Positions 7,998-17,125 of a DNA stretch of 64,000 nt are shown here, one piece after another; position 1 is the stretch's first letter, and each line of letters begins with the position of its first letter. A model generated the notes under the pieces. It was not told where the DNA came from, did no database searches, and saw only the letters and a list, made by a program, of their open reading frames with translations. Where the stretch lies: contig NZ_RPDJ01000041.1 in the NCBI RefSeq assembly GCF_004023625.1, forward strand, positions 1 through 64,000. The letters are read 5' to 3'. The translations under genes were made by a program, and so were the position numbers. This stretch comes from Streptomyces cavernae (GTDB taxonomy: Bacteria > Actinomycetota > Actinomycetes > Streptomycetales > Streptomycetaceae).

Positions 7998-8480
7998 ATG
8001 ACGTTCAAGGTTGGCGACACCGTGGTCTATCCCCATCACGGGGCCGCGCTGATCGAGGCCATCGAAACTCGCCAGATCAAAGGCGTGGACAAGACCTACT
8101 TGGTGCTGAAGGTCGCTCAGGGCGATCTGACGGTGCGTGTGCCAGCGGACAATGCGGAGTTCGTCGGCGTACGTGATGTGGTCGGTCAGGACGGGCTGGA
8201 CCGGGTCTTCGAGGTGCTGCGCGCGCCGTACGCCGAGGAGCCCACGAACTGGTCGCGTCGTTACAAGGCAAATCTGGAGAAGCTCGCCTCCGGCGATGTC
8301 ATCAAGGTCGCCGAAGTGGTGCGTGACCTGTGGCGTCGTGAGCGCGAGCGCGGACTGTCCGCGGGTGAGAAGCGCATGCTCGCCAAGGCCAGGCAGATCC
8401 TGGTCAGCGAACTCGCTCTCGCGGAGAACACGAACGAGGACAAGGCCGAGGCACTCCTCGACGAAGTCCTCGCGTCCTGA
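7998..8480 (+). CDS. carD: CarD family RNA polymerase-binding transcription regulator
   Basis: A 160-residue CarD protein. The N-terminal RNA-polymerase-interacting domain begins MTFKVGDTVVYPHHGAA and contains the conserved TYLVLKV strand. The C-terminal helical domain has NWSRRYKANLEKL and the conserved Trp in VVRDLWRRER that contacts the -10 junction. CarD stabilises open complexes at rRNA and many other promoters. A GGAAGGGG ribosome site precedes the ATG. It lies upstream of ispD-ispF as in other actinobacteria, but a 412-base gap suggests separate promoters. Confidence 0.95.
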   Translation: MTFKVGDTVVYPHHGAALIEAIETRQIKGVDKTYLVLKVAQGDLTVRVPADNAEFVGVRDVVGQDGLDRVFEVLRAPYAEEPTNWSRRYKANLEKLASGDVIKVAEVVRDLWRRERERGLSAGEKRMLAKARQILVSELALAENTNEDKAEALLDEVLAS

Positions 8481-8892
8481 CCGCTGGTGACCGCCTGAGT
8501 CCGATTCGGTCCGATCAGACCTGACACGTCACCCCGATGTGCTCAGACGTTCAGATCCGAACCGGTCTGGCTCAACCGAGCAGTCCCCACGCCGGACGAT
8601 TCTGGGGCAGTGAAATGCCGCGGTGCCCGATGACGCATTAGCTGTCGCCGGGCGCTGCGGCATGTTCGTGCCCGGTGTTCTGTCCCGGGCGTTCTGCCCC
8701 GAATTGCCGTAAGCCCTTGTTCATCCCCGATACTTGGCGTGCCGGGCCCGGGCGGCTGGCTCGACCAGAAGTCACGGAAGGGTCCGGTCAAGGCTCGCGC
8801 CCGGCACTCCCCCGGCTCTCGCATTCGCTCGAGCACGGGGCACGCCCAGGCCATACCCACCAGGGCCGAGCACACAAACCTGACAGGAACCG
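8481..8892. other. carD-ispD intergenic region with a degenerate interspersed repeat
   Basis: 412 bases with no gene. At 8811-8846 a sequence reading CGGCTCTCGCATTCGCTCGA aligns with the 40-base interspersed repeat that disrupts the FAD oxidoreductase pseudogene at 38993-39032, with several mismatches. Nothing else is recognisable apart from the likely ispD promoter. Confidence 0.5.
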
Positions 8893-9633
8893 ATGTCTCA
8901 CGAAACGCGCCCTTCGCGCACCGCGGTCGTGATTCCGGCCGCCGGACGGGGCGTGCGCCTCGGCCCCGGCGCCCCCAAAGCGCTCCGCGCACTGAGCGGC
9001 ACCCCGATGCTGGTCCACGCGGTCCGCGCGATGGCCGCCTCGCGTGCGGTCTCGCTGGTCGTGGTGGTGGCCCCGCCGGAAGGGCTGGGCGAGGTCAAGT
9101 CGCTGCTCGACGCGCACGCGCTGCCCGAACGGACGGACTTCCTCGTGGTGCCGGGCGGTGACAGCCGCCAGGAGTCGGTGAAGCTGGGGCTGGACGCCCT
9201 GCCCCCCGGAATCGACATCGTCCTCGTGCACGACGCGGCCCGTCCCCTGGTGCCCGTGGACACCGTGGACACGGTCATCGAAGCGGTACGGGACGGCGCC
9301 GTAGCGGTCGTACCGGCACTGCCCCTCGCGGACACGGTCAAGCAGGTCGAGGCCGCGGTCGTCCCGGGGGAGCCGGAGCCCGTGGTCGCCACCCCCGAGC
9401 GGTCCCGGCTGCGCGCCGTGCAGACCCCGCAGGGTTTCGACCGCGACACGCTCATCCGCGCCCACGAGACCGTCACGGACAACGTCACCGACGACGCCAG
9501 CATGGTCGAGCAACTGGGGCTGCGGGTCGTGGTGGTGCCCGGGCACGAGGAGGCCTTCAAGGTGACCCGCCCCCTGGATCTCGTCCTCGCCGAGGCGGTC
9601 CTGGCACGCCGGAGGGCCAACGATGGCTTCTGA
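8893..9633 (+). CDS. ispD: 2-C-methyl-D-erythritol 4-phosphate cytidylyltransferase
   Basis: A 246-residue cytidylyltransferase, the third step of the MEP isoprenoid pathway: CTP plus MEP gives CDP-ME. The nucleotide-binding loop is AVVIPAAGRGVRLGPGAPKA (about residues 11-30). Further family motifs are VHDAARPLVP and QTPQGFDRDTL. The reading frame overlaps ispF by 11 bases, so the two are translated together. The order carD-ispD-ispF is the usual actinobacterial arrangement. Confidence 0.95.
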   Translation: MSHETRPSRTAVVIPAAGRGVRLGPGAPKALRALSGTPMLVHAVRAMAASRAVSLVVVVAPPEGLGEVKSLLDAHALPERTDFLVVPGGDSRQESVKLGLDALPPGIDIVLVHDAARPLVPVDTVDTVIEAVRDGAVAVVPALPLADTVKQVEAAVVPGEPEPVVATPERSRLRAVQTPQGFDRDTLIRAHETVTDNVTDDASMVEQLGLRVVVVPGHEEAFKVTRPLDLVLAEAVLARRRANDGF

Positions 9634-10168
9634 GCAGCCGCAGCCGCAGCCGCAGCCGCAGCCGCAGCGGCAGTCGCAGCCGCACCCGTACCCCTTGCCG
9701 CAGGTCGGCATCGGCACCGACATCCACGCCTTCGAGGAGGGCCGGGAGCTGTGGTGCGCCGGGCTGCTCTGGGAGGGCGAGGGCCCCGGCCTGGCCGGCC
9801 ACTCCGACGCGGACGTCGTCGCGCACGCCGCCTGCAACGCGCTGTTCTCGGCGGCGGGGATGGGGGACCTCGGGCAGCACTTCGGCACCGGACGCCCCGA
9901 GTGGTCCGGGGCGTCCGGGGTGACGCTCCTCACGGAGGCCGCCCGGATCGTCCGTGCCGCCGGCTTCACCATCGGCAACATCGCGGTCCAGGTCATCGGC
10001 CCCCGACCCAAGATCGGCAAGCGCCGTGAGGAGGCCCAGAAGATCCTCTCGGCCGCCGCGGGCGCTCCCGTCTCCGTCTCGGGCGCGACGACGGACGGGC
10101 TCGGCTTTCCCGGCCGTGAGGAGGGACTGATGGCGGTGGCCACGGCGCTCGTGGCCCGAGCCGAGTGA
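9623..10168 (+). CDS. ispF: 2-C-methyl-D-erythritol 2,4-cyclodiphosphate synthase
   Basis: A 181-residue enzyme that closes CDP-ME 2-phosphate into MEcPP in the MEP pathway. Metal ligands are visible in GIGTDIHAFEEG (Asp33, His35) and the second His in GHSDADVVAHAACNAL. The family is usually about 160 residues. Here an N-terminal extension of roughly 25 residues consists of Gln-Pro repeats encoded by a CAGCCG hexanucleotide run (about 9635-9665), probably a slippage expansion. The extension begins inside the end of ispD. Confidence 0.95.
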   Translation: MASEQPQPQPQPQPQRQSQPHPYPLPQVGIGTDIHAFEEGRELWCAGLLWEGEGPGLAGHSDADVVAHAACNALFSAAGMGDLGQHFGTGRPEWSGASGVTLLTEAARIVRAAGFTIGNIAVQVIGPRPKIGKRREEAQKILSAAAGAPVSVSGATTDGLGFPGREEGLMAVATALVARAE

Positions 10169-10431
10169 CCGGTTGACGGCCGCACGACCGCTGCCTGACG
10201 GGCTGCATGACGGCGTGATGGCGGCGTGACCGCGTGCTGTGCTGCGTGCGCTTGGCGCTGGAACCGCGTGCCGACCCGCGTGACCGGGTGAGCCGAACGG
10301 TCGTCGGGGCCGGCGGTTCTACGGCGAGGCTTCGGCGAGCGGGAGGGGCGAGCCGGGAGGACGTGCGGATGAGCGCAGCCTGGTGGGGTACGCGTCCCGG
10401 GCTTGTGTGTCCCCGATTGCGGAGGTGCTCC

Positions 10432-10836
10432 GTGGCAGCCTTACTTTCCGACAAGCTCAGGGCCCTGCTCGACGGCCCCGTCTTCATCGACCTCGCCACC
10501 ATCCAGCCCGACGGCAGCCCTCAGGTGTCCCCGGTGTGGGTGAAGCGGGACGGCGACGACATCCTCGTCTCCACCACCGTGGACCGCCGCAAGTACGAGA
10601 ACCTCAGGCGCGATCCCCGCGTGACCGTCCTCGCCCAGCCCGCGGACTCGCCGTACGACTACGCCGAGATCCGCGGCACCGCCGAGACCACCACCGAAGG
10701 CGGGCAGCACCTCATCGACGAACTGTCGCTGAAGTACACCGGCAAGAAGTACGCCGAGTTCAACCCCGTCGCCGACCAGGACGCCGAGCGGGTCGTCGTA
10801 CGGATCAGGCCGAGGAAGGTCGTCGGCAGTCTCTGA
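10432..10836 (+). CDS. PPOX-class F420- or flavin-dependent oxidoreductase
   Basis: A 134-residue split-barrel protein of the pyridoxamine-phosphate-oxidase-like/F420 class. Features are FIDLATIQPDGSPQVSPVWV, a strand with DDILVSTTVDRRKYENLRRDPRV, and the C-terminal VVVRIRPRKVVG. The cofactor is probably F420 or a flavin; the substrate is unknown. The GTG at 10432 has a GGAGG ribosome site six bases upstream; the longer frame to 10234 lacks one. The fourth codon is TTA (10441-10443), the rare leucine codon read by the bldA tRNA in Streptomyces. Confidence 0.88.
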   Translation: MAALLSDKLRALLDGPVFIDLATIQPDGSPQVSPVWVKRDGDDILVSTTVDRRKYENLRRDPRVTVLAQPADSPYDYAEIRGTAETTTEGGQHLIDELSLKYTGKKYAEFNPVADQDAERVVVRIRPRKVVGSL

Positions 10837-10928
10837 GCGCTCAGGGAAGCGCCCACGGATGTCACGAATGAGTGCCTCAGCGAGGGAAGGGGCGCGGGGC
10901 ACGGCCCGGCGCCTACTACCCTGGAGGG

Positions 10929-12329
10929 GTGACTATTCGCCTGTACGACACCAGCGCCCGGCAGATCCGTGACTTCACCCCGCTCAAGCCGGGCTGTGTC
11001 TCGATCTACCTGTGTGGCGCCACCGTGCAGAGCGCACCGCACATCGGGCACATCCGGTCGGGCCTGAACTTCGACATCATGCGCCGCTGGTTCACCTACC
11101 GCGGCTTCGACGTGACGTTCATCAGGAACGTCACGGACATCGACGACAAGATCATTAGGAAGGCGGCCGAACAGAAGCGCCCCTGGTGGTCCATCGGCTA
11201 CGAGAACGAGCGCGCGTTCAACGACGGCTACACCGTGCTCGGCTGCCTACCGCCCAGCTACGAACCGCGCGCCACCGGCCATGTGACGGAAATGGTCGAG
11301 ATGATGCGCGGTCTCATCGAGCGGGGCCACGCCTACGAGGCCGACGGCAACGTCTACTTCGACGTCCGCTCCCTGCCGGGCTACCTCTCGCTGTCCAACC
11401 AGGACCTGGACGAGCTGCGCCAGCCCTCGGAGGAGGGCGAGACCGGCAAGCGGGACCCGCGCGACTTCGCCATGTGGAAGGCGGAGAAGCCGGGGGAGCC
11501 GAGCTGGGAGACGCCGTGGGGACGAGGGCGCCCCGGGTGGCACCTGGAGTGCTCCGCCATGGCCCACAAGTACCTGGGCAGCGCCTTCGACATCCACGGC
11601 GGCGGCCTGGACCTGATCTTCCCGCACCACGAGAACGAGATCGCCCAGGCCAAGGCCTTCGGGGACGACTTCGCCAACTACTGGGTGCACAACGCCTGGG
11701 TCACCATGAGCGGCGAGAAGATGTCCAAGTCGCTCGGCAACTCCGTCCTCGTCAGCGAGATGACCAAGCAGTGGCGGCCCATCGTGCTCCGCTACTACCT
11801 GGGCACCCCGCACTACCGCTCGACCATCGAGTACAGCGAAGAGGCCCTGCGCGAGGCCGAGTCCGCGTTCGCGCGCATCGAGGGCTTCGTACAGCGCGTG
11901 GTGGAGAAGGCCGGAGGCGTCGTCGAACCCGCCGCCGAGGTGCCGCCCGCGTTCGCCGAGGCGATGGACGACGACCTGGGCGTCCCGCAGGCGCTCGCCG
12001 TGGTCCACACCACGGTCCGCCAGGGCAACTCCGCGCTCGCGGCCGACGACAAGGAAGCCGCCGTGGCCCGCCTCGCCGAGGTCCGCGCCATGCTCGGCGT
12101 CCTCGGACTGGACCCGCTCGACCCGCACTGGGCCGGCGAGTCCGACCGGGGTGAGGACCTGCACGGCGTGGTCGACAGCCTCGTACAGCTGGTCCTCCAG
12201 CAGCGCGAGTCCGCCCGCGCCCGCAAGGACTGGGCCACCGCCGACGCCATCCGCGACCAGCTCAACCAGTCCGGACTCGTCATCGAGGACGGCCCGCAGG
12301 GTCCGCGCTGGACCCTCGGACCACGCTGA
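10929..12329 (+). CDS. cysS: Cysteinyl-tRNA synthetase
   Basis: A 466-residue class I synthetase charging tRNA-Cys. The HIGH motif is PHIGHIRSG (residues 37-45), Cys29 is a zinc ligand and the KMSKS loop is GEKMSKSLGN. The length equals that of actinobacterial CysRS. The GTG start at 10929 gives the conserved TIRLYDTSARQIRDF. The -10 hexamer TACCCT (10917-10922) ends six bases upstream, so the mRNA is probably leaderless despite a nearby GGAGG. rlmB follows 82 bases downstream in the same direction, a widespread pairing. Confidence 0.96.
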   Translation: MTIRLYDTSARQIRDFTPLKPGCVSIYLCGATVQSAPHIGHIRSGLNFDIMRRWFTYRGFDVTFIRNVTDIDDKIIRKAAEQKRPWWSIGYENERAFNDGYTVLGCLPPSYEPRATGHVTEMVEMMRGLIERGHAYEADGNVYFDVRSLPGYLSLSNQDLDELRQPSEEGETGKRDPRDFAMWKAEKPGEPSWETPWGRGRPGWHLECSAMAHKYLGSAFDIHGGGLDLIFPHHENEIAQAKAFGDDFANYWVHNAWVTMSGEKMSKSLGNSVLVSEMTKQWRPIVLRYYLGTPHYRSTIEYSEEALREAESAFARIEGFVQRVVEKAGGVVEPAAEVPPAFAEAMDDDLGVPQALAVVHTTVRQGNSALAADDKEAAVARLAEVRAMLGVLGLDPLDPHWAGESDRGEDLHGVVDSLVQLVLQQRESARARKDWATADAIRDQLNQSGLVIEDGPQGPRWTLGPR

Positions 12330-12411
12330 CGCAGCGCCCCTACAACACCCGTACGACAAACCGTTGTTCCGCGTACACATCCGCAGGACGCATCACAGAG
12401 ACAGGTAGGTC

Positions 12412-13353
12412 ATGGCCGCGAACAACCGCCGCATGTCCGGCAAGAAGGGCGCGCAGGTCGGCAGTGGCGGCCAGCGGCGCCGGGGCCTTGAGGGCAAGGG
12501 CCCCACGCCGCCCGCCGAAATGCGCAAGGGCCACGCCAAACAGCGGGCCGCGCAGGCGAAGGCCCGGCGGGCCCAGGGCCGGTCGGCGCCCCGGGGACGT
12601 GGCGGCAGGTCGAACTCCGAACTGGTCGTCGGCCGCAACCCGGTCGTCGAGGCGTTGCGGGAGGGCGTGCCCGCCTCCACGCTCTACGTGCAGCAGTTCA
12701 TCGACAACGACGAGCGGGTCCGGGAAGCACTGCAGCTCGCGGCCGAACGCGGCGGGATCAACCTCATGGAGGCCCCGCGTCCGGAGCTGGACCGGATGAC
12801 GAACGGGCTCAACCACCAGGGCCTGGTCCTCCAGGTCCCGCCCTACGAGTACGCACACCCGGAGGACCTGGCCGAGGCCGCGTACGACGCCGGTGAGGAA
12901 CCGCTGATCGTCGCGCTCGACGGAGTCACGGACCCGCGCAACCTCGGTGCCGTGGTCCGCTCCGTGTCCGCTTTCGGCGGCCATGGCGTCGTCGTTCCCG
13001 AGCGGCGCGCCGCCGGGATGACCGCCGGCGCCTGGAAGACGTCGGCGGGAACCGCCGCGCGTACGCCGGTCGCCCGCGCCACCAACCTGACGCGGGCGCT
13101 GGAGGCGTATCAGAAGGCCGGGATCGTGGTCGTCGGACTGGCCGCCGACGGCGAGGTCGAGGTCGGCGAACTCGAGGCCCTGGACGGTCCCGTGGTCGTC
13201 GTGGTCGGCAGCGAGGGCAAGGGACTGTCCCGACTCGTCGGCGAGACCTGCGACTTCCGGGTGCGCATCCCGATGCCGGGCGGCGCGGAGTCGCTCAACG
13301 CGGGTGTGGCCGCAGGCATCGTGCTCTACGAGGCAGCCCGCCGGCGCGCCTGA
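12412..13353 (+). CDS. rlmB: 23S rRNA (guanosine(2251)-2'-O)-methyltransferase RlmB
   Basis: A 313-residue SpoU/SPOUT methyltransferase. The first 60 residues are a basic disordered extension rich in Arg/Lys/Gly. Then comes the substrate-binding domain starting at LVVGRNPVVEALREG, and a knotted catalytic domain with motif 1 DGVTDPRNLGAVVRS, motif 2 VVVVGSEGKGLS and motif 3 MPGGAESLNAGVAAGI. It methylates a guanosine in the peptidyl-transferase region of 23S rRNA. The extended basic N-terminus is typical of actinobacterial members. Confidence 0.92.
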   Translation: MAANNRRMSGKKGAQVGSGGQRRRGLEGKGPTPPAEMRKGHAKQRAAQAKARRAQGRSAPRGRGGRSNSELVVGRNPVVEALREGVPASTLYVQQFIDNDERVREALQLAAERGGINLMEAPRPELDRMTNGLNHQGLVLQVPPYEYAHPEDLAEAAYDAGEEPLIVALDGVTDPRNLGAVVRSVSAFGGHGVVVPERRAAGMTAGAWKTSAGTAARTPVARATNLTRALEAYQKAGIVVVGLAADGEVEVGELEALDGPVVVVVGSEGKGLSRLVGETCDFRVRIPMPGGAESLNAGVAAGIVLYEAARRRA

Positions 13354-13656
13354 CGTCCGCCCGGCGAGCCGCCTGGCAGTCGGTCCGGTGAGTCGCCTGG
13401 CGGTCGGTCCAGCGAGTTGCGTCGCCTGGCGTGTTGTCCGGTGGGTTGGAGTTGAGTCGCCTGGCGAGTCGGTCCGGGGTTCGTCCGATGCCTGACCGCC
13501 GTCCGTCCACCGTCCGTCCGGGGTTCGTGCGACGTCCTCGTCAGGGCCGCAAAAACACTGGAACGGAGCGTTCCGGGGCGGCCTGGACGATCTTGACGGG
13601 GTCCGGACACATCGGGGCGGTCAAGGCAGTGTCCTAACGACACGTCACTCGGTTAG
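13354..13656. repeat. Degenerate GTCGCCTGGCG repeats between rlmB and the DoxX gene
   Basis: 303 bases with no gene. About four degenerate copies of GAGTCGCCTGGCGGTCGGTC occur between 13365 and 13475. A short palindrome GGAACGGAGCGTTCC follows near 13560, a possible promoter element for the downstream gene. Confidence 0.6.
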
Positions 13657-15504
13657 ATGAGTGTGGACACCAGAACACCCCGCACTCCCACGGGGGACCG
13701 CTCGTCTGGATTCGACGACGCTCCCGCGCTGAGCATGGTGAAGGTGCCGAGCGATCCGGCGCAGGTCATCGTCAATCATGCGAGCTTCCGCGTGCAGCTC
13801 CCGACAGCCACCCGCGCCCCCAACGCGCGCGGTGCACGGCGCGTGAGCACCACCGCGGACACCGCGCGCGTCCCCGTCGTCGGTGCGCAGGCCGGTTCCC
13901 GCCGCCGCGCGCCCGTCGTCTGGAGCGGCAAGTCCGCCCCCGGCGACGCCGGCGCGACCGGACTGCTCCAGGCGGTCCGCACCGCCGGCGTGCGCTACGG
14001 TGACGACGCCCTGGGCGACGCCGGGGCCACCCAGGTCATCCCGCGCTTCGACCAGTTCGACAACCCCACGGTCGAGACGCCCACCGTGACCGGCCCCCCG
14101 CACCGGCTTCTCCCGCAGCAGCTCCGCAGCGCCGGCAGCGCCTACGAAGAGCTCCACGAGTCCGCGTACCAGGCTCCCTACGGCGAGTCGTACCAGCCCT
14201 CGCACGACTCCCCGCACGGGGCTCCGTACGAGTCCTCGCAACAGTCTCCGTACCAGCCCTCGTACGGGTATCCCTACGAGTCCGCGTACGACGCCCGCTA
14301 CGACGACCAGGGCGACCAGGGCGACGAGGGTCCCCAGGGCTACGAATCCCCGTACGGCCAGGACGAGTTCGGGTACGAGGAGCAGGCTCACCGGGGGTAC
14401 GACGCGGACTCGGCGGCGGGCGGGTCCGCGGCGGGCGTGCGTCACGCCTACTACCCCGGCCGGCGGATGAACCTCGGGGTCGTGCTGCTGCCGCTACGGG
14501 TCTTCCTCGGCTGCATCTCGATCTACGCCGGCATGGGCAAGCTCTGCGACCCCGTGTACTTCGACGGCGGTGAGCGCGGCTCCATGGTCAAGTGGCTGAA
14601 CTCGCTGCATCCGTGGACGGTGGCCGAGCCGATGCGCGAGTGGGCGCTCCAGCACCCCGTGGGCGCCGGGCTCGCCATCGCCTTCGCCCAGGTCATCGTG
14701 GGCGTGCTCACGGTGCTGGGGCTGTGGCAGCGGGTCGCGGCCGTCCTCGGCGCCCTGCTGTCGGCCGCGCTGCTGGTCACGGTGAGCTGGAAGACCGTCC
14801 CCGCGTACGACGCGCCCGACATCATCTACCTCGCCGCCTGGTCCCCGCTGATCATCGCGGGCGCACCCGTCTACTCGGTGGACGGTCGCCTTGCGGGCAA
14901 GGCCTGGCGCACGCTCGGGCCGCGCGCGCCCATCTGGGACCTCCGCCGCCGGGTCCTGCGCCACGGCGCGCTCGTCGCGACCCTCGTCGTCGGGCTCACC
15001 CTGCTGGTGGGTTCGCTCCTCGGCGGTGCGGTCCGGGACGCCGACCGGGTCACCGTGCCCGGACCCGGTGAGGCCCCGCGCAATGAGCTGCCCGGCTCCC
15101 CGCTTCCGCTCGAACCCGGTGAGAGGCGCCGCGGGCAGAGCCCGTCCGCCTCGAACTCGCCCACGCAGGGCGCGACTACGGCGAGCCCCAGCGGAGCGGC
15201 GAGCACGCCGGGCGCGGAGGCTCCCGAGACGGCCGGCGCCACCAGCGCCGGGGTGCCCAGTGAGACCCAGGGCAGCACGGCGGGCCAGGCCCCGCCGCAG
15301 CGTTCCTCCCCGGTCGAGCAGGCGCCGAGCACCAGCGCCGGTCCCACGTCCTCGGGCGGCTCCGCGGTGACCGGCGGGACCGGAAGCAGCGGCGGCGGCA
15401 CGAGCTCAGGCGGTTCAGGCGGTTCCGGTGGCGGCGGCAACGGCGGCGGAGGCGGTGGCTCGGGCAGCTCGGGCGGCCGTCTGGTCGGTGGGTTGCTGGG
15501 CTGA
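13657..15504 (+). CDS. DoxX-family membrane protein with long disordered ends
   Basis: A 615-residue protein in three parts. Residues 1-265 are polar and contain Tyr/Pro/Ser-rich repeats of the type PYESSYQ/SPYGQ. Residues about 268-455 carry four to five hydrophobic helices with the DoxX-like start LPLRVFLGCISIYAGMGKL, and WSPLIIAGAPVYSVDG. The last 150 residues are Ser/Gly/Pro-rich, ending in long glycine runs, and probably lie outside the membrane. DoxX proteins are linked to thiol and oxidative stress, but the role here is unknown. The gene stands alone between rlmB and a strong terminator. Confidence 0.82.
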   Translation: MSVDTRTPRTPTGDRSSGFDDAPALSMVKVPSDPAQVIVNHASFRVQLPTATRAPNARGARRVSTTADTARVPVVGAQAGSRRRAPVVWSGKSAPGDAGATGLLQAVRTAGVRYGDDALGDAGATQVIPRFDQFDNPTVETPTVTGPPHRLLPQQLRSAGSAYEELHESAYQAPYGESYQPSHDSPHGAPYESSQQSPYQPSYGYPYESAYDARYDDQGDQGDEGPQGYESPYGQDEFGYEEQAHRGYDADSAAGGSAAGVRHAYYPGRRMNLGVVLLPLRVFLGCISIYAGMGKLCDPVYFDGGERGSMVKWLNSLHPWTVAEPMREWALQHPVGAGLAIAFAQVIVGVLTVLGLWQRVAAVLGALLSAALLVTVSWKTVPAYDAPDIIYLAAWSPLIIAGAPVYSVDGRLAGKAWRTLGPRAPIWDLRRRVLRHGALVATLVVGLTLLVGSLLGGAVRDADRVTVPGPGEAPRNELPGSPLPLEPGERRRGQSPSASNSPTQGATTASPSGAASTPGAEAPETAGATSAGVPSETQGSTAGQAPPQRSSPVEQAPSTSAGPTSSGGSAVTGGTGSSGGGTSSGGSGGSGGGGNGGGGGGSGSSGGRLVGGLLG

Positions 15505-15532
15505 GCGTCCGCCGCGTCCCGGCGGCCGGTAC

Positions 15533-15573
15533 GGCGAAGGGCCCCGCACATCCGATGTGCGGGGCCCTTCGCC
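15533..15573. terminator. Bidirectional terminator
   Basis: A perfect 19-base-pair stem: GGCGAAGGGCCCCGCACAT pairs with its complement around a CCG loop. It sits between the convergent DoxX gene and the nucleotidyltransferase gene. Confidence 0.92.
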
Positions 15574-15631
15574 TTGGCCGTACCACGGCCGAACTGCTCA
15601 GGGCTCGCCGGTCCGGTAGGCCGGCGCGACC

Positions 15632-16363
15632 TCAACGGCCCAGTGCCGCCAGCTCCTTCGCGGCCTCCGTGAGGTCCTTCGCGGTGTCGATGGCACGCCA
15701 GTAGGCGCCCTGCGGGAGGGGGAAGCCGGCCAGTCGGCGCTCGCGGGCCAGATGCGGGAACGTGGTGCGTTCGTGGTCGCCGCGCTCCGGGAGGAGGGAG
15801 GCGAACTCCGGGGAGAAGACGTAGACGCCCGCGTTGATCTCGAACGTGGACGGCGGGGCCTCGATGAAGTCCGTGATGTGGCCGAAGCCGTCCGTCTTCA
15901 CGGCGCCCCAGGGGAGGCGCGGACGGGCCAGGGCGAGGGTGGCGACGGCGCCCCGCTCGGTGTGGAAGTCGGCCATGTCGCGCAGCGAGAAACGGGTCCA
16001 GATGTCGCCGTTCGTGGCGTACCAGGGCTTGTCCGGGTGGGGTAGATGCGCGGCGGCGAACTTGAGGCCGCCGCCGCGGCCCAGTGGCTCGGTCTCCACG
16101 ACGGTGGTCACCCTGACCGGGAGTTCGGAGTTCTCCAGCCACTTCTGCAGGACCTCGGCCAGATGGCCGCAGCTCACCACGACATCGGTGACGCCCTCCT
16201 CGGCGAGCCAGGCGAGCTGATGGCCGATGATCGGGGTTCCGGTGCCGGGGATCTCGACCATCGGCTTGGGCCGGTCGTCGGTGTACGGGCGCAGCCGGGA
16301 GCCCTGGCCACCGGCCAGGACGACCGCCTGGACAGGGCGCAGTGAGGCGTTCGGATGGGTCAT
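15632..16363 (-). CDS. NDP-sugar nucleotidyltransferase (NTP_transferase family)
   Basis: A 243-residue sugar-phosphate nucleotidyltransferase. The N-terminal signature AVVLAGGQGSRLRPYTDDRP binds the nucleotide; KPMVEIPGTGTPIIGHQL and the metal-site strand YATNGDIW follow. It is likely to make an NDP-hexose for glycan or secondary-metabolite use; the sugar cannot be assigned. The mRNA looks leaderless, as TAAAGT (16370-16375) ends six bases before the ATG. Confidence 0.9.
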   Translation of the reverse strand: MTHPNASLRPVQAVVLAGGQGSRLRPYTDDRPKPMVEIPGTGTPIIGHQLAWLAEEGVTDVVVSCGHLAEVLQKWLENSELPVRVTTVVETEPLGRGGGLKFAAAHLPHPDKPWYATNGDIWTRFSLRDMADFHTERGAVATLALARPRLPWGAVKTDGFGHITDFIEAPPSTFEINAGVYVFSPEFASLLPERGDHERTTFPHLARERRLAGFPLPQGAYWRAIDTAKDLTEAAKELAALGR

Positions 16364-16470
16364 GGCCGCACTTTACGTCGCGTCCAGGGTGTCCGTGTTG
16401 TGGGCAGGCGACAGTCGGCCGTAGTAGCTGTCGTCACCGCGGGGTGCCGGGGAGTGCCGGTCGCCGGTGT

Positions 16471-16962
16471 TCAGCTGGGGCCGGCCGCGACGCCCGAGGC
16501 GAAGGCGGTGTCGCAGACGGGCCGGGAGTACGACTGGGCGCGCGACGGGCCGTACTTGCGGACGGCGGCCCGGCCCAGCTCGCGGGCGATGGCGGTGCAG
16601 TGCCTCGCCAGCGCCGGGCGGCCGTTGACGGCCTGCTGGAGCTGGGTGAGCGCGGCGCCCGGGTCCTTCTCGTGCAGCTCCAGCAGCAGCTTGTCGCGCA
16701 GGACGTCCTGCGGGGCCGCGCGGTGCGTGGAGTCGGCCGTCGTCTTCGAGGAGGCCGCGGAACCGGCGGCGTCCTCGGAGACCTCGGAGGCGGTGAGCAC
16801 CGAGTTCGAGGAGTTCCCCGACCAGTTGACTTGGGTGACCGCGAGGGTCCCGGACAGCACCAGGACGACAGGCAGGACGAGCGCGAGGGACCGGCCGATC
16901 CGGCGAGCGGGGCCGTGGCCGTGCCGGTTCCTGGTCCCGGGGTGGGTAGTGGAGTGCTTCAC
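16471..16962 (-). CDS. Secreted or membrane-anchored protein of unknown function
   Basis: A 163-residue protein with a basic N-terminus and one hydrophobic segment (SLALVLPVVLVLSGTLAV), a signal peptide or anchor. After a Ser/Ala linker the domain contains LLLELHEKDPGAALTQLQQ and two cysteines (RHC, PVC) that could form a disulfide. The family is not recognised. It starts at GTG 16962; TACCCT (16970-16975) lies seven bases upstream, indicating a leaderless transcript. Confidence 0.75.
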   Translation of the reverse strand: MKHSTTHPGTRNRHGHGPARRIGRSLALVLPVVLVLSGTLAVTQVNWSGNSSNSVLTASEVSEDAAGSAASSKTTADSTHRAAPQDVLRDKLLLELHEKDPGAALTQLQQAVNGRPALARHCTAIARELGRAAVRKYGPSRAQSYSRPVCDTAFASGVAAGPS

Positions 16963-17125
16963 GCGAGTGAGGGTAGCGCCCCGTAATGTTTTGGCGACAT
17001 TTAGTCACTCTGTCGAGGGACTCCGAACCGGTGGATTCCCGGAGTGGGGTTGACGTCGATGCTCGAAATGACCGCTCTGGTCGGGTATTGGGGACGGGCG
17101 GCAGGGTGTCCGTCGGCAAAGGAAA

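Noticed and set aside
14871..16142. 423-codon minus-strand frame crossing a terminator
   Set aside because: It runs through the strong bidirectional hairpin at 15533-15573 and is antisense to the DoxX gene; the right part is a frame-shifted copy of the nucleotidyltransferase.
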